Below are positions 1-15,650 of a DNA stretch of 64,000 nt, piece by piece. The stretch lies in NCBI GenBank assembly GCA_037975125.1, contig CM075860.1, positions 27,779,237 to 27,843,236 of the forward strand, read 5' to 3'. The translations under genes were made by a program, and so were the position numbers. Position 1 is the first letter of the stretch; every line of letters starts with the position of its first letter. The notes beneath the pieces are model-generated. The model was not told where the DNA came from. It made no database searches and saw nothing but the letters and a program-made list of their open reading frames with translations. The DNA is from Latrodectus hesperus. Taxonomy: Eukaryota; Arthropoda; Arachnida; Araneae; Theridiidae.

Positions 1-1350
1 CTAGAGCAGTAAATCAGGGTTTAATGTTTTGATGAATGAGTACAGAATATTTTCCAAATATGTCTGAAGATTATCTTCAGTTCTGTTGTCTGTGGATTAA
101 CTATTATGAATGAAATGTGAATTAAAGTTTGGAGCTATACATAACTAAGTAAAGCACTATCTATCCCAATAAAGGATAATTTGGGACAAAAGCTAATATT
201 CTGTATTACTAAAAACATCACTAATTTTTGGATTACAATATTGCATTATTTACTTATCTCTTCTCAACTGCTTTATAGGGTAATAATCCATTGATCATAA
301 ATAATGATTGATTTTTCACGGGAAGATGTAAAGATGCTTCTGTTTCATGGGTTAAGTTAGTAATTGTAACAAATCATTCAATAATCAATTCAATTAATTC
401 AGTAATATATCTCCAAGTCCTTACCTTCCCTTCTTAAAAATTAATTACCTTTTTCATAAAATACTTTCGAAAATTCATAAATAAATATATACTTCACGCT
501 AAATAACTAGCAGATATCTTTTAAGAAACAATAGCGTGGCTTCAAAGATGAAGTTAACAATCTGTTTCTTTGATATTCATATCAATAATTATACTTAAAG
601 AACATTTTGATAAAATTGAAGATCGATTATTATTTTAATATTTATATAATTTATACTAACATTATCGTGATTAAAGTCATGAATTATCTGAAATTCCAAA
701 TCAATTATTATTACTTTTTTCATGAATATTGAACATACTGCTATATTAGTATTTTGTTAAAAAATTATTTACATAACTTCCAAATCTATTTCATTTTAAA
801 ATAAATTTGCTTAACTCTGATTTGCTCATATTTTCAACTTACTAAAATAAGATATATTCTTAAAAATTAAAACTGTACTTATATAAATTAATAGAAATTG
901 TTCTTTTAGAAAAAAATGTATAGTTCATTAAAAGTTTATTTAAAATAATGAGAAAATATTTCATTTTTACTATCAATAAGTCAGTATTCAGATAGATTAG
1001 AATGTCTAAACAGATAAACAAAGTTCAACCTGTCCATCTCGTGGGAATAAAACAAATCAAATTTATTTGAATAAATGATTATATTTCATTAATACATCTA
1101 ATTTTTTAAAGAAACGTATTTTATTTTCCATAATCACAGATTTTTAAGCAATATAATGAAAATTATACGTATTTTAAATAATAATATGAAATTAAACTCA
1201 AAAGACGTTTTATTATTTCTAAAGAATAAATAAAACACACTGGAAGTGGATGTACAACCAATACATTGGGTACTTTAATTCATTGAATGCAATTTTCTGT
1301 ATCTTTTCAAAATTATAATGGATTCTGAATCAGAACGAACATCGAAATTT
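1..1350. other. AT-rich non-coding DNA
   Basis: No open frame of useful length, no recognisable repeat boundary and no coding similarity is visible on either strand. The composition is strongly A+T with many short homopolymers, like the rest of the inter-element DNA in this window. Confidence 0.6.
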
Positions 1351-1412
1351 GAAGTGGGAATCGAATTTGCTATCTATTAAAGTGAAAGCCAGCGAGCCAC
1401 CATTTGGCTCCA
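1351..1412 (-). mobile_element. tRNA-like SINE head fragment
   Basis: Read on the minus strand, this stretch holds a box-A-like TGGCTCGCTGG followed about 30 bases later by a box-B-like ATTCGATTCC. That is the arrangement of an internal RNA polymerase III promoter in a tRNA-derived SINE. There is no full cloverleaf and no clear tail. It is most likely an old SINE fragment rather than a tRNA gene. I infer this from the two boxes only. Confidence 0.4.
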
Positions 1413-2290
1413 ACTGGACTCATTTAGCAATATATGATATATAATAGCTATTACTTGTACTAATCAGTTTCTGTCAACAAAATTAGGGGGATCCAGAAAC
1501 ATGTCATAATAGCTAGCTTAGCTTTGCAAAAAAACATTAATTGACACTGAAATGTATTTAAAATTATTTACAGTAAGTAATAACTAGAAAGTTTATTTGA
1601 TTGGTAAACTACTTTTGATTACAATTATTCAAATTAAATACATTTCTTTCGCATATTTGTGGTTTATTAATTAATAATTATTAGTTGATCAGCCACTTTA
1701 TAGAAAATGAGAAAATAAAATAATATTATAATCTAAAACTTTTTTATCTGATTTTAGAAAATTATATTTCTAATGAATATATTAATTCAAACATCCCATT
1801 CAGTTTAATTAGCTTAGCTTAAATTATTCTATAATATAATTTAGCAAAATTCTCTTGAATGATTCATTCTTCTAAATTACTTTAGAAACTAACTTTTAAA
1901 CGTTAAAATATCTTATGAAGATTTGTTGAATTTAACACAATTTTCTTTAAATGTTAAATGTATAAGACAAATAGTATTGACGAATTTTTTAAACTCTATT
2001 TTTAATATGAAATACATATCTGTTTTCATGAAATTTAAGACATATTACAACAATATCATCAAATTCATTTCTATACTTTACATATAAACTCAGTAAAAAA
2101 ACAAATATAAAATTAACAGTACTTTATAAAAAATATATTTATTAAAATAAAAATATAATATTAAAATAATTTACAAAATAGTATATAATTAATAATTGTT
2201 ATATAATATTAACACATTTATTAAATTTATTTATTAAAAATAATAGACTTTAAATTTGATTTTCTCGTCTATTTCTACCAACGGAAGTCA
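1413..2290. other. AT-rich non-coding DNA
   Basis: Nothing supported here: no coding similarity, no tandem structure and no terminal inverted repeats that I could find. Confidence 0.55.
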
Positions 2291-2293
2291 TCA

Positions 2294-2378
2294 AAGCCCC
2301 CTAATTTTGAACGACAATCAAATGACGAAGTTGACATCTTAGCTAGTAACCTCCTTTTCAGGTCATGTGATGCAATCT
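2294..2378 (-). mobile_element. Degenerate SINE body fragment
   Basis: The motif CTAATTTTGAAC, then a stretch reading AAATGACGAAGTTGACATC and AGTAACCTCC, recurs in the same order at 17.8 kb and 47.2 kb within this window. The three copies are diverged but clearly alignable. I believe this is the body of a tRNA-derived SINE common in spiders, lying in minus orientation. The within-window recurrence is directly seen. The family assignment comes from memory of spider sequences and is inference. Confidence 0.5.
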
Positions 2379-2519
2379 AAAATAGAATAGATTCTATGGC
2401 TTTATCTGGTCTGTTAATCATGTCATGGCCAGTATTTACACATAGGGATTATTCTGTCGTAATTTACAGTTTTATGTGAATTCTGAATCACCACAGGTAT
2501 CCACGCCCGAAGTGTAAAT

Positions 2520-5370
2520 GGATTTCGTCGATCAATTAAAATAAAAGACAAGTTACTAATTATTCCACTGTAATTTTTAAGTGGATTTTATTACATTTGA
2601 AATTACATTAAGCATCTTAGTGTGATAGACTTAATAAGGTAACTAAAGAAGGTAACAAACCCGAAAGATTCTTGATAATAAACTCACGCCTATCCCCATT
2701 AAACTATCAAAACCTGAAGGAGATAAAATCATAATTAAAATATGGATTGCATTCAACAAATAATGTCACTGCGAATTATCTGTTTCTAAAACCAAAAACT
2801 TCATCTATGTATCAACACCCAAACAATCAATATGTTTCATCAACAATCAAATATTCATACCTGCTGTAATATGTACTACAATTGTTAGCTTCAATAAAAT
2901 ATTCAAGAAGATATCATCGTTAAAAACGTTAAGACTATCAATTGCACATAATTCACTCATTAAATAGTGTCATTATACTTTTCAATACGTTAGGTATTCC
3001 TGCTTCACAAAATAACTCCTGTTGAACAATTTTAAGAAAAATGAGAATTAATTTTTTTAAACTAGAAAGTATTTGAGGGAAAAAAATAATTCGATACTCT
3101 TACATATAATCATGATTAGAATTGTATTCTTATGAAAGCAGATTTATGTACTTATTTGTTATTTTTTTGCATTATTATATACTTTTACAACAAAACATAT
3201 AATCATTAAGAATGATATCCTTTAATACTTTTTTTATGAAATTAGGCGCTTTTACGAAATAATTGGGAGTATAAATCCTTGAAACAATTCTAAGAAATCA
3301 GAATTAATTATCTAGTTTTTTTGTAAACTCTTCCATAAAAGTAATCGACAGAAAAATTTGACTTGCAAAACTTCAGAAGTAATAATTATGCGAAAGGAGC
3401 AAACAAAATATAAACAAAAACAAAAAAAACAAACTAAAAACCGTATAAACTATCTAAACAAAAAAATTCACCTTTAGGTAATTATTCAATCTTTATATTC
3501 CTGTTAGACTTCATTGTCATACTAATCTGTTAAAAACGTCTAAGCAAATCTAAAAGATTATAAGATACAATTGATGAAGTATATTTATAATTAGCTTTGT
3601 TCCCTTTGCATTTTCCTCTTTTTAGCATTTTTTTATCACGAAACAATGCTATATTATAAACTTACATAATTGCAAGTAATTGATGACAAATCACATTTTA
3701 TCACTGATTTTCGCATTCTTTGTTTTACAATGATTTCACCTCGTAGATTTACTCTGTAACAAGAGAAAAGTAATAGAAATATTTTGTAACCAGTACTCTT
3801 CAATTTGAACTTAATCATTGAGTTCAATCATTAAAATGAAATTTTATCAAAGACTTTTAAATGCATTTGAACATCTCGGTTTCACCAGAAAATATTTGCG
3901 CTTATTCGTCTGTATTCCAACAAATTTTATCAAATTGTTAGAAATCCTTATATATGTAAGTGTCTAAAATAAAATATCTGAGAAAAATTCTGTAGAAATC
4001 TTAATCAAAAACAGATTTTCCCATAAAATATATTAAAAAGTTGGGTTAAATTACTGACAATTAAAACAGTGGTGCTACTTTTTAATTACAGAATTAAATT
4101 CTATATGACATTTCTGGGATGACAGCTTCTTATCATTCTAGTATATAACATTTGATTATTACTTATAGTAACAATTTAAATTAGAATTACTAGACCATCA
4201 AAGTTTCCGGAGCAAGTTCTCTTAAGCAACCTCGTTATTTGAATGTTAATTGCTTTCTGCTATGTATTTATCTTAATTGAAGAATTTTAACCAAGAGCGG
4301 TAAGGGAAGTTGCGTAAGATAGCTATATTAAATGAAGTTGTCTTGATTATTTTAATAGCAGAAATATATTTACATTTTCTAAAACAAAACTACTTGAAAC
4401 GCTTAGGAAAATAACAATAATGTGTTGTAACCAGATAAATAGAAGTTGCTATCATCTAATTATTAAAGTACAGATAAAATATAATATTTACTCCCCGTTT
4501 TACTAAGAACTATTTTTCTATATGTATAAAAAAGAAAATAGCTACATTAAGCAGTGCAATAAATTTCAATGTTCTTAATTTGTGTAATTTTAAAGCAATG
4601 TTTAAAATTATTCTTATTTAGGAGCTTACTGAAAGTACTTTTTTTTAATTTTTGTTTCATAAAAATTCTATATCTTAATAAAAATTTTCACGTAACAAAC
4701 AGCTTATATTTTGCTCTAAATAATGATTTACTTATTTAGAATTAATAACATTACGTATAATTTAGCACAAAAATAAACTTTCCTTATAAAACTTACGATT
4801 CAAAATACTTTTTTCAAAATTTCTTCCATAAAACACTTTTAAAATATATTACTTTAAGCCATTGAAATGTTTATGAAAAATAAATAAAAATTAAATTTTA
4901 TTTTATGACATTTATTTTTCTTTAGTTCTTAATATTTGTTTCTATAATATATTATGAACATTCTAAAACTAACAAATATATATAATGCTACATTATATCA
5001 TTATTAAATTTTATAATAATGTGCTTGCAATTGATTCCAGAATATCCTGGCCCATTAATGTATAATTTAATATTAAATCTACTAATTCCCAGTTTAAATA
5101 ATTTTGTTATATTTATTTTCGAGATAAGTTTTGAAAATAATTTTCTATATAAATGTTTATATTAGTTAACTTACAATTTATATGAATAAAATTTTTAAAT
5201 TAATTATTTATTTTGATTTACCACTCATGTGTATAAAACGTTTCTTATGGAAGGTAATAAGCACTGGATGTTCTAAAACCGATCACAATGCATTCGTCAA
5301 AACAGAGTTAAATACAAAATAATCAGTTTATTTTATTAAATATCAAACAATCACATGGCATTGACGTCAA
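2520..5370. other. AT-rich non-coding DNA
   Basis: About 2.8 kb with no supported gene or element. Open frames are short and contain only low-complexity translations. Confidence 0.55.
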
Positions 5371-5374
5371 ATAC

Positions 5375-5850
5375 TTACAATGCATTAACAGTCAAACAGA
5401 TAGAAAGTATTGAAAATCAAATTATCAAATTAAATCAAAAAATTTAAAGCTTAGAAGTTAAAAACAATAAATGCCAAAAAGTTACAATATATTAAATATC
5501 ACTCTCAAAGCATTTGACTTCAAATTAACACAGAGAATTAAACGCATGTGGAAAGAGTCACAAAGCATGAAATGTTAAATAAGCACAGAACTTTGAACAT
5601 CAAATTATACAAAGTACTAAATTATGTTCTATTAGAAAGTGATAAACTCAAAAAGCCATGAAACATTGATCATCGAACTAAATTAAAGAAATAAACGCCT
5701 AGTTGTCATATGAAATAAATGCAAAACAGTCACTAAGTATTAAGCATCATATAATACAAAGTATAGAATATCAAATGAACACTATGAGAAAACAATGAAT
5801 GCCTAACAGTCAAAAGTATTAAACGCCAAATAACAAATCAACAGAAATAG
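5375..5850 (+). repeat. Degenerate tandem repeat, about 75-90 bp period
   Basis: Related motifs recur near 5379, 5466, 5537, 5688, 5714 and 5792. Each runs roughly as AATGAATGCC, then AACAGTCA, then AAGTATTAAACATCAAAT. Spacing is irregular (71-87 bases between several neighbours). The copies are well diverged, so this is an old minisatellite-like array. No protein frame runs through it. Confidence 0.5.
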
Positions 5851-6153
5851 GAATACGAAAACTTAACGTTATACTTCAACAAATCTATTGCAAAAATGAT
5901 ATAAAACTGTTATTAAAAAGTTTATGTAATTTGTGATGTTTATGATTCAAGAGTTATTGAAATGAAAGAAACAATAAAGTGCTCTCTTAATTTAAGATAT
6001 AAAAATTATAAAAACTTTTTTATAAAGAAGAAAATACTAAAAATTTCCATATGCAAGCAATATTTTCAAAGTTTTTCAAGCTTAAGTTTTTCAAAGTTGA
6101 AGTTAAAAATAGTTCAAAGTTAAAATAGTAGTGTTATATCTTATAAAAAATAA

Positions 6154-8870
<2,717 letters not shown>

Positions 8871-8874
8871 AAGT

Positions 8875-9125
8875 ATGCCTCACAGAAAGCATCAAGCGCC
8901 TTTCGAGCAAGTTCGAATGAGGAAAAATAGTAGCATGTGGGGATTTTAGGTTATCCTTTATAGAAATTACTGGAGGTATTGGACAAAACCAAGCAACTGT
9001 GATACTGACCTGTTATCCTTGGATGCAAAAGTGTACGATAACTATCTCTTACAACCACTATACGTGTGATGAGAGGCATACTTTGTTTATGGTAGTGATG
9101 GATCACTCAGCCACATTATGAATCA
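8875..9125 (+). pseudogene. Tc1-like transposase, N-terminal part
   Basis: An ATG opens a frame reading MPHRKHQAPFEQV, the start typical of a Tc1-family transposase. After a single-base shift the next frame gives GKIVACGDFRLSFIEI and GQNQATVI, matching the paired helix-turn-helix DNA-binding region. It is broken by a stop where Trp is expected (TGA). A further shift yields TCDERH and VVMDHSAT, the linker before the catalytic domain. The gene then loses similarity, and the catalytic part resumes near 12.03 kb beyond a nested retrotransposon. At least two frameshifts and several stops make it non-functional. Family recognition is by eye from the residue pattern. Confidence 0.7.
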
Positions 9126-9259
9126 TAACATAAACAGATAGCTGGGCAAAGAAACATTGGACTATACCATTGGATTAACGGTTTAAGTCTTCCTGACACA
9201 ATCTGAACTACTGTATGGACAAAATATGTTCAAATTGAGGGCATAATGCTAAGATATAG

Positions 9260-12025
9260 AAGGTATAATCCCAGTAAAATTTACATAAACGTAAACGAGA
9301 TCTATCTAATCAAATACATGATAAGGAGACAAAATAACAATTAAAATTATTAAAGTCTAATTAAGTATTAGAGTTTGAAAGTTTATAAAGTTTTTGTCTC
9401 AAATATTGGTTCTCCATAGCTGTTGACTAAACAGTTAACTGATAGGATAAAATACAAAGTGATAGGTCTTAAAAGATATTATCATTACACTAAATCGGCG
9501 GACGCTTTCAGATAGAATATAGACATTACTGCCCAATTAAAGCCCCATTGCTGACAGATGTTTCAGTAATTGAACATGTATTTGGCACCAATGTCTGTTC
9601 TCAAGTTAGAATTTTTGAAAATTAGCATCTGTTTGCTCTGAACTTTTCTTGAGATGGAAACTTCGTACTTCTAGGCATAATTGGCATAGTGCAATGGATC
9701 CCATGTGCCATCACAGATACAAGTTGTTGATGTCACTTTCTTAATTCTAAAGAAGTAGATAAGTGATAAGATTTAGTGAATGGCCCATGAGAGTTAAGAA
9801 TTTGATTTAAGTGGAAATTGTTTTTTGTCACCATGCTTGATCCCTCTTTCATTAATAATTTTGTAATTTTTAATAATTATTGTGTTTTTGCTTATTGGTT
9901 GTTCTTAATCATGACTGCTAATTTTTAAGTGATCAAAAATGGCTGTTGATTGTAGTTGTAAAACATTTGTTTTCATAGCTATTTTTACAGGTATATGAAT
10001 ATGTGGGAATCTTCTTATTGTATTTGTTGAAAGTGCTGTAGTTGATGCTATCTTATAACTCATGGTATTAGTGTGGTGAAGTATCGTTGAAGACTGTTTA
10101 GTTGTTTCTCTTTTTAGAGGTTATGGGAACTATACACAATGTTGCACCGTAATTCATTATTTTCTGCATGACAGATAGGTAAATGCTTTTCATGATCTTT
10201 AGTTTCAGTTTCCAATCTCTACCTATTAATAAGCAGAAAAGATGGGCAATTGGCACCATTTTCTTTTTTAGTAGACATATATGCGGAATAAAATTTTTTG
10301 TAAACTGCCAGGATGTTTGCGTGTTTTGACCATGATAGCTAAGGATTTTGTTGAAATAGAGATTCCATAAAACGGAGCCTTTGTCAGAGCTCTGTGGAAA
10401 GCCTCTGTCTAGTTATGCTCGGTCGTAGACTGAGATTAGCTTCAGGGCGGAGTCTAGTAGGAAACTTTCAATTATGTGAAAGATATTTGCCTGGCCGTTT
10501 GTGTTGCAAAGAGCAAGATGAAGTTTTGGTCACCATAGATATCAAGAGCTGTCAGAGCAGCATAATTGCTGTTTTGGATGATATGATTAATATGTTTTTG
10601 CAGTTTATATGGAAGTCATGTTCCGTTGCGAAATTATACCGAAAGCTAAGATTATTTTAGAAGAACTTGGTTACATGAAGATGATGATTAAGCATCCCGG
10701 TGAGCAGCCGCTCGAGCAATTTGCCTAGTGAAAGGAATAGACAAATGAGTCCACAAGAAATGGGATGACTAGGATCATTGATTTTCTTGAAAAACGAAAA
10801 TAATTTGGTTCTACCTTGTAAAGCTTAGGAAAATAATTCAGGGTCAATTGTAATCATCAAGTAAGAATTTATCATCAATGGGACACAGAAGTTTTGATAA
10901 AGATATTATCAACTCTATCTAATCCAGTGGCCTTGGAGTTTAGTTTCCTGATTATAAATCTTAGTTCATTAAGTGTGAAGTGAGGATCCATTGCCTCATT
11001 AGGTGTTAGCATTTTGTTATAGATGTTAGACTACAGAAGGCTACTGGTGTCTTCGCCAGGTGAGAATTCCGATTGTGCTCTCCTTTTAAATCTTTTAGAA
11101 TGATTGGAGTAGGCTGGGAATCAGGAATCAAGTCGAAGAGTTGTCAGAGCTGAAGCTGTCATTTTTGTTGATTTTTCCTGTTTCTAGTCTCTGTAAGATT
11201 TCAAATTCTTTTTTTATGTTTGAGCAGGAGTTTGTCCATCTTTGTAATTTAATTTGAAGTCTTGGAGGCTTTTAAAGGGTAAAGTGTTTCTTATACAGTG
11301 TATATTATTGATTTCTAGCATCTGAGGAAATTGCTTTTTTTCATTAAGCGTCTAAAAGCTCTTGCCTCCTGTTTTAATTTTCTAAGTTGTGGTGTCCTCC
11401 ATGGTTGTAGATTTAATTTTTTAGAATTTCTTCTTGTAAGTGTGACTTTGGAAATATCTTTTTATGCCTTCTTGATGATATTTTCAATTATCCCATGGTA
11501 AATTTTTGCTGCAATTCTGAATGAAACAATAGTAGCGGTTTTGTATTCTTAATAAATTTGCTCTGATTCCTAAAGCTCTTACACCTTAAGTTAAAGATGA
11601 TTGTCAAAGATTGGTTAACGTGAAAATGTATTTATGGTCTAAATAGGATATGTTATCAGAAACTGATAATTATTATAAGAATGAAAAATAAAGTATTTGA
11701 GAGAGTCATATCAGGTCAAGCAACTTTTATTAGACTGACGAAGGTTGGACTATCTTGCTGATCTTAGATGTTGAACTTAGGTAGGAATTCTTCAAGACTG
11801 GAACCTCTGTGATCATTGATGGAGAAACCCCAGATGTTATTATGGGTGTTGAAATCTCCTCTTGTTATTATTGTGAAATTGGGGTAGTTGTTCAGAATAA
11901 AGTCCTCAGACAGTATAAAAAATTTCTAGTTCTTAGCATGGGGAATCATACAGACTTGTCAAAATTAGTTTATGTAGCTGATCTGTTACGCATCATTAGG
12001 TGTTCACTTGTATTATTCAAAGTCG
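9260..12025 (-). mobile_element. Nested, decayed non-LTR retrotransposon
   Basis: This block separates two halves of the Tc1-like transposase and itself encodes, on the minus strand, the ordered remains of an endonuclease/reverse-transcriptase ORF. The edges are approximate: the left edge lies somewhere after the last Tc1 match at about 9125, and the right edge lies just before Tc1 similarity resumes at about 12026. I could not find a convincing target-site duplication or tail. Positions 9260-9900 would be the 3' end of the element, but hold no similarity I recognise. Confidence 0.6.
9940..12000 (-). pseudogene. Non-LTR ORF2 remnant (APE endonuclease and RT)
   Basis: Reading from high to low coordinate, the minus strand first shows an apurinic-type endonuclease piece: RGDFNTHNNIWGF near 11.85 kb, the family's GDFN motif, followed by HRGSSLEEFL. 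Next come RT entry motifs: IIRKLNSKATGLDRVDNI near 10.93 kb, then GRTKLFSFFKKINDPSHP and LSLGKLLERLLTGML near 10.75 kb. GSVLWNLYFNKIL follows near 10.35 kb, where the palm domain approaches the catalytic motif. Near 10.15 kb the post-RT segment reads MNYGATLC and SYKIASTTAL. Many stops and shifts interrupt these blocks. The order and motifs fit the R1/I/Jockey group. The catalytic YADD box was not found intact. Confidence 0.7.
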
Positions 12026-12365
12026 TTTGCGCGTGAGTCAAATATCCGCAGGGTGAGCATAACTTTATTTATTCTTGATACAAAACCACAAGTGATTGCT
12101 TCACGAATGCTGCGATGAACGATGGGCATAGACAATGAAATGGAACGGCATAGTCCTTACTGGTGAATCTCAATTCTGTCTCCAACACCCGATAGTCGGA
12201 TTCGAATCTGAAGACAACTTGGTGAGAGACAGCTGTGTATTATCACGCTATGCATTGCTTCATTGTTCCTTCAGCCAGTATTATCGACTTAGAAGCAAAA
12301 ACCAAGTAGAAGACCACTGGTCTTGACCTACCACAACTCAGAGATATTATTTCATTTAGATGAAA
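12026..12365 (+). pseudogene. Tc1-like transposase, catalytic part
   Basis: Similarity to the Tc1 family resumes with a frame reading SQISAG, then IQNHK, CCDER, and MKWNGIVLTGESQFCLQHP. The last corresponds to the block around the first catalytic Asp of the DD34E triad. In this copy the residue before Glu-Ser is Gly instead of Asp (TGES), so the first metal ligand is lost. Several in-frame stops occur before it. Similarity fades after about 12365 and the later catalytic residues are not recognisable. This is the continuation of the gene whose N-terminus lies at 8875-9125. Confidence 0.7.
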
Positions 12366-12504
12366 TAACAAACAAGAGCCAGTTTACTTGTTTCAGCCAC
12401 CTTTGATGAACATGGTGGAATTTTATCAGATCAGAAATAGAACTCACTACGTTTCGATAATGATAATATTGTCCTTCTTGACCAAGCCACTGTGTCCACA
12501 ACAA

Positions 12505-12545
12505 ACACGCACACGTATGTGTGTGTGCGTGAGTGCGCGCATGAA
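12505..12545. repeat. Short GT/GC-rich microsatellite
   Basis: An interrupted run of AC, GT and GC dinucleotides about 40 bases long. It has no associated gene. Confidence 0.7.
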
Positions 12546-12559
12546 ATCATGAATAAAAT

Positions 12560-15500
12560 ATTTATTCAGCTTGTCCACTGAATTTTTTTCTGGAATTGAA
12601 TTGAGAGCGGAATAAAATGAACCTTATAACAAGATGTCGATCACTGGCAAGCTTAATGAACAGGATAGCATTAATTCAACATTTTGATTGCTTATTTGTA
12701 ATTGATTCTAACCGTAGTTAATGCTGATTTGAATGTAAGCAAAGTGACACAAAATTTTGTAACACTTTGCTTCAAGAACGGACGAACGTGTATCTTTCTG
12801 TCTCTTAAATTCGTTGTTATTTTCATTTTCAGTTGTCAATTTTACTCCTTTTAAATTTTTGTCATTTTCTACAGCGAACTTTTCTAAATTTTTAAGCAAT
12901 AAGCTCAATGGAAGACATTTTATTCATGGATGGATGGAATCTAGGATACTATATTTAACAACTTCAGAACTGAAGAAAATTTTCAAGCATTCCACACTTC
13001 TTTCGAATTGCCTTTAACTGAAATACATATATTAGATTTCACTTTATAATGCAAAATAATTTTGTGATGTGACATTTTGCAGCCTCTTATACTAAAAAAC
13101 TAATATAATATTAATAAATGTTGTTAAGTTATTAAAAATAAAAATATTTTTATTTTTAAATTGTAATTTTCCCGGAAAACTATGTACCTAGTTTCCATTG
13201 CAAACTATGGTACACAAATTTGACAATCTTGTCTCTTAATCTATCTAAATATGCAAATATTTCAAAAGAATTCTCTGAATCTTAATCGCTAACGACTATA
13301 ACTTAAGAATTGTTAAAAAAATATTTTAACAGTTTTATTAATAACAGTAGGTGAAAAAAAACGAGAAACTAAAAATGAGTTGTATTTGTTTGGTGTATGA
13401 AAGACAGCTAAAGATATTGTTATTTTGTGGAAGCGATAATAGAATGATATTATCTCTAGCATTTAAAATGGATACACATATATATGTATATTTTGTCTAT
13501 GTCTGTAGTAAAATAAAATATTCCTCGAATAATGAAAAGATTATGTTCTTAAAAAAAATCATATTCAAAATTGAATTATCTGAAAAGAATTTATTGATAA
13601 CAAAATTAATTCACATCCTACAAAATATTTGAAATCCGTAAATTTTTGTCACATGCTACATAGTATTCTAAATTTCAACTTATCAAACGATCTTGTTTTA
13701 AAAATTTTAAATGAATAAAATTTAAAATAAAATAAAATTTAAGTTTTAATTCAAATAATATGCAGTTGAATATCATGAATTGAAAATTTGAAATATTATC
13801 ACATTCATTTAAATTAAAAATATTTTGGATAAAAAATATTTTAAAAATAAATAGCAAATTTCCTTAGGAAGTACATATAATGATTAGCTATGTAATAAAG
13901 AATTCTTAAATTTTTTTAAATAGTTCAAATATTCTTGTTATGTTTATTCTTGTATGTAAATCCTAATCAAATTAGCTTAAAGATTATGAGAAATATAATG
14001 GAATCATTGTCGAATAGCAGATATTCTTGAAGACGGTGGTAAAATGCAGTGCATAAAAGTCAAAGCCTTATAACGGTAGCCTTGAGTGAAGCCTTACAAG
14101 AATTGAGTGCAAGGCCATTTGTATTCGTTTCGTGGTATTAATGTAAGGACTTTATTTGAAGAACTATTAAAGCACAACAATAGTTTATTTAGAAATCATT
14201 TTTGAAGATTTCGACATTTTCATTTGAGATTGGATTCATATCTTTTCAGATGCATCTAAAAATTGGGTTGAAAAGTGGAATACATAGGCTTTTAAAAGCA
14301 TAATCCACTTAAAGATAAGCGAAAATGAATTTATCTCGCTAAATCCTTTCTAATGTTAAATTCATCTTGCATAACCTTTCGCTTTGCAGTATCTTTTCTA
14401 ATATTAGACTCGATTTATTTATTCCTAAAATTATACAGGTATAACCTCTTCGAAAAATAGACTAATCTTGCTTAATAATTTTCTAGTGTTAGATAAATAT
14501 ATCTTTCTAACATTAGGTTAATCTTTCCTAATTAAACAAATATATGCTTAAATATAAATCTAAACCTTGCATTAAACAAATCTATGGTCATTAATTTCAG
14601 ATTCTTTTAATCTAAATACTTAATCTATTTTATGATAAGAGCAATTTTCCCTAATCTATTCTAAGATTGTGGGTAACTAACGTTATATATTAATCTTTTG
14701 AAAAGTAAAATATTTAATCCATTCTAGATTATTGCACGAATCTTACATAAAAAAAAATTTCGATTAAAACTTTATTCAAGATAAAATTTAAGTTTGAAGA
14801 TGAAAAGAAAATAATATCAAGCATGCTTGGAAGTGAAATCTACGAACTTGTATCAAACTGATCATTTACTATCTTAGCGAACACCAAAACTCATTTTCCT
14901 TACAAGATAATTTATTAAAAAAGGTCATGTTCTTCATGCATTTAACTATGAGCATCCAATCATTTAAATTTTGTTTTATTTAAGTATTTTATGAGGTTAT
15001 AAGTTGATAATTCAAAAATTCGTTTAGAGTTCATCATACAGAATTTTAAAACCTACGAGATCTCTTTCTTATTTTCAACATTATAATTTATACAAAATTC
15101 ACTGAATATTAATTTAAATTTTATTTCGAAACAAAAAATGTTTGTTACTTTTGTAAATGAAAGGAATTATAGGTAAATATAAATTTTATAAAGGTATATA
15201 AATTATCACTTTAAATTAAATTAAGAAAAAATAGCTGTTAATTAAAATAAATTTATGCATTTCTTTCTAATCAGGCATTATTTTTTTAATCAATTATAGA
15301 CACAACTTTTAATTTTATTTATAATAATATTATAAATGAAGGTATATCATAGTTATTCAATTGCAATGAAAATTCTTATCATTATAAAATAATCATTATA
15401 AAAAATACGATAGTGAAGCTGAAAAAAAGGCAGTAAAGTTTAATACTTCAAACTCTATAATGCAGATTTTAACATCTACTTCAGCCATCAACTTTAAAAA

Positions 15501-15645
15501 GTAAGAATACATTATAATAGTATCAATAATGTATCGTATTGATGTTTACATCACCAATAAAACAATATGGGGACCAAAACCATTACTTAATATCAACTGC
15601 TATATAATACAGACAAACTTGATGTTAGTTCATGATTGATACCAA
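12560..15645. other. AT-rich non-coding DNA
   Basis: Open frames at 12708-12908 (minus), 12814-13017, 13351-13632 and 13675-13857 (minus) give unrecognisable, lysine- and phenylalanine-rich translations, and I do not call them genes. Between about 14.3 and 14.7 kb a loose recurrence of TCTAATATTAGA-like words suggests a very old repeat, but the copies are too diverged to define. Confidence 0.5.
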
Positions 15646-15650
15646 AAAAA

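Noticed and set aside
14350..14720. Loose recurrence of TCTAATATTAGA-like words, possible tandem array
   Set aside because: Spacing and sequence too irregular to define a unit by eye.
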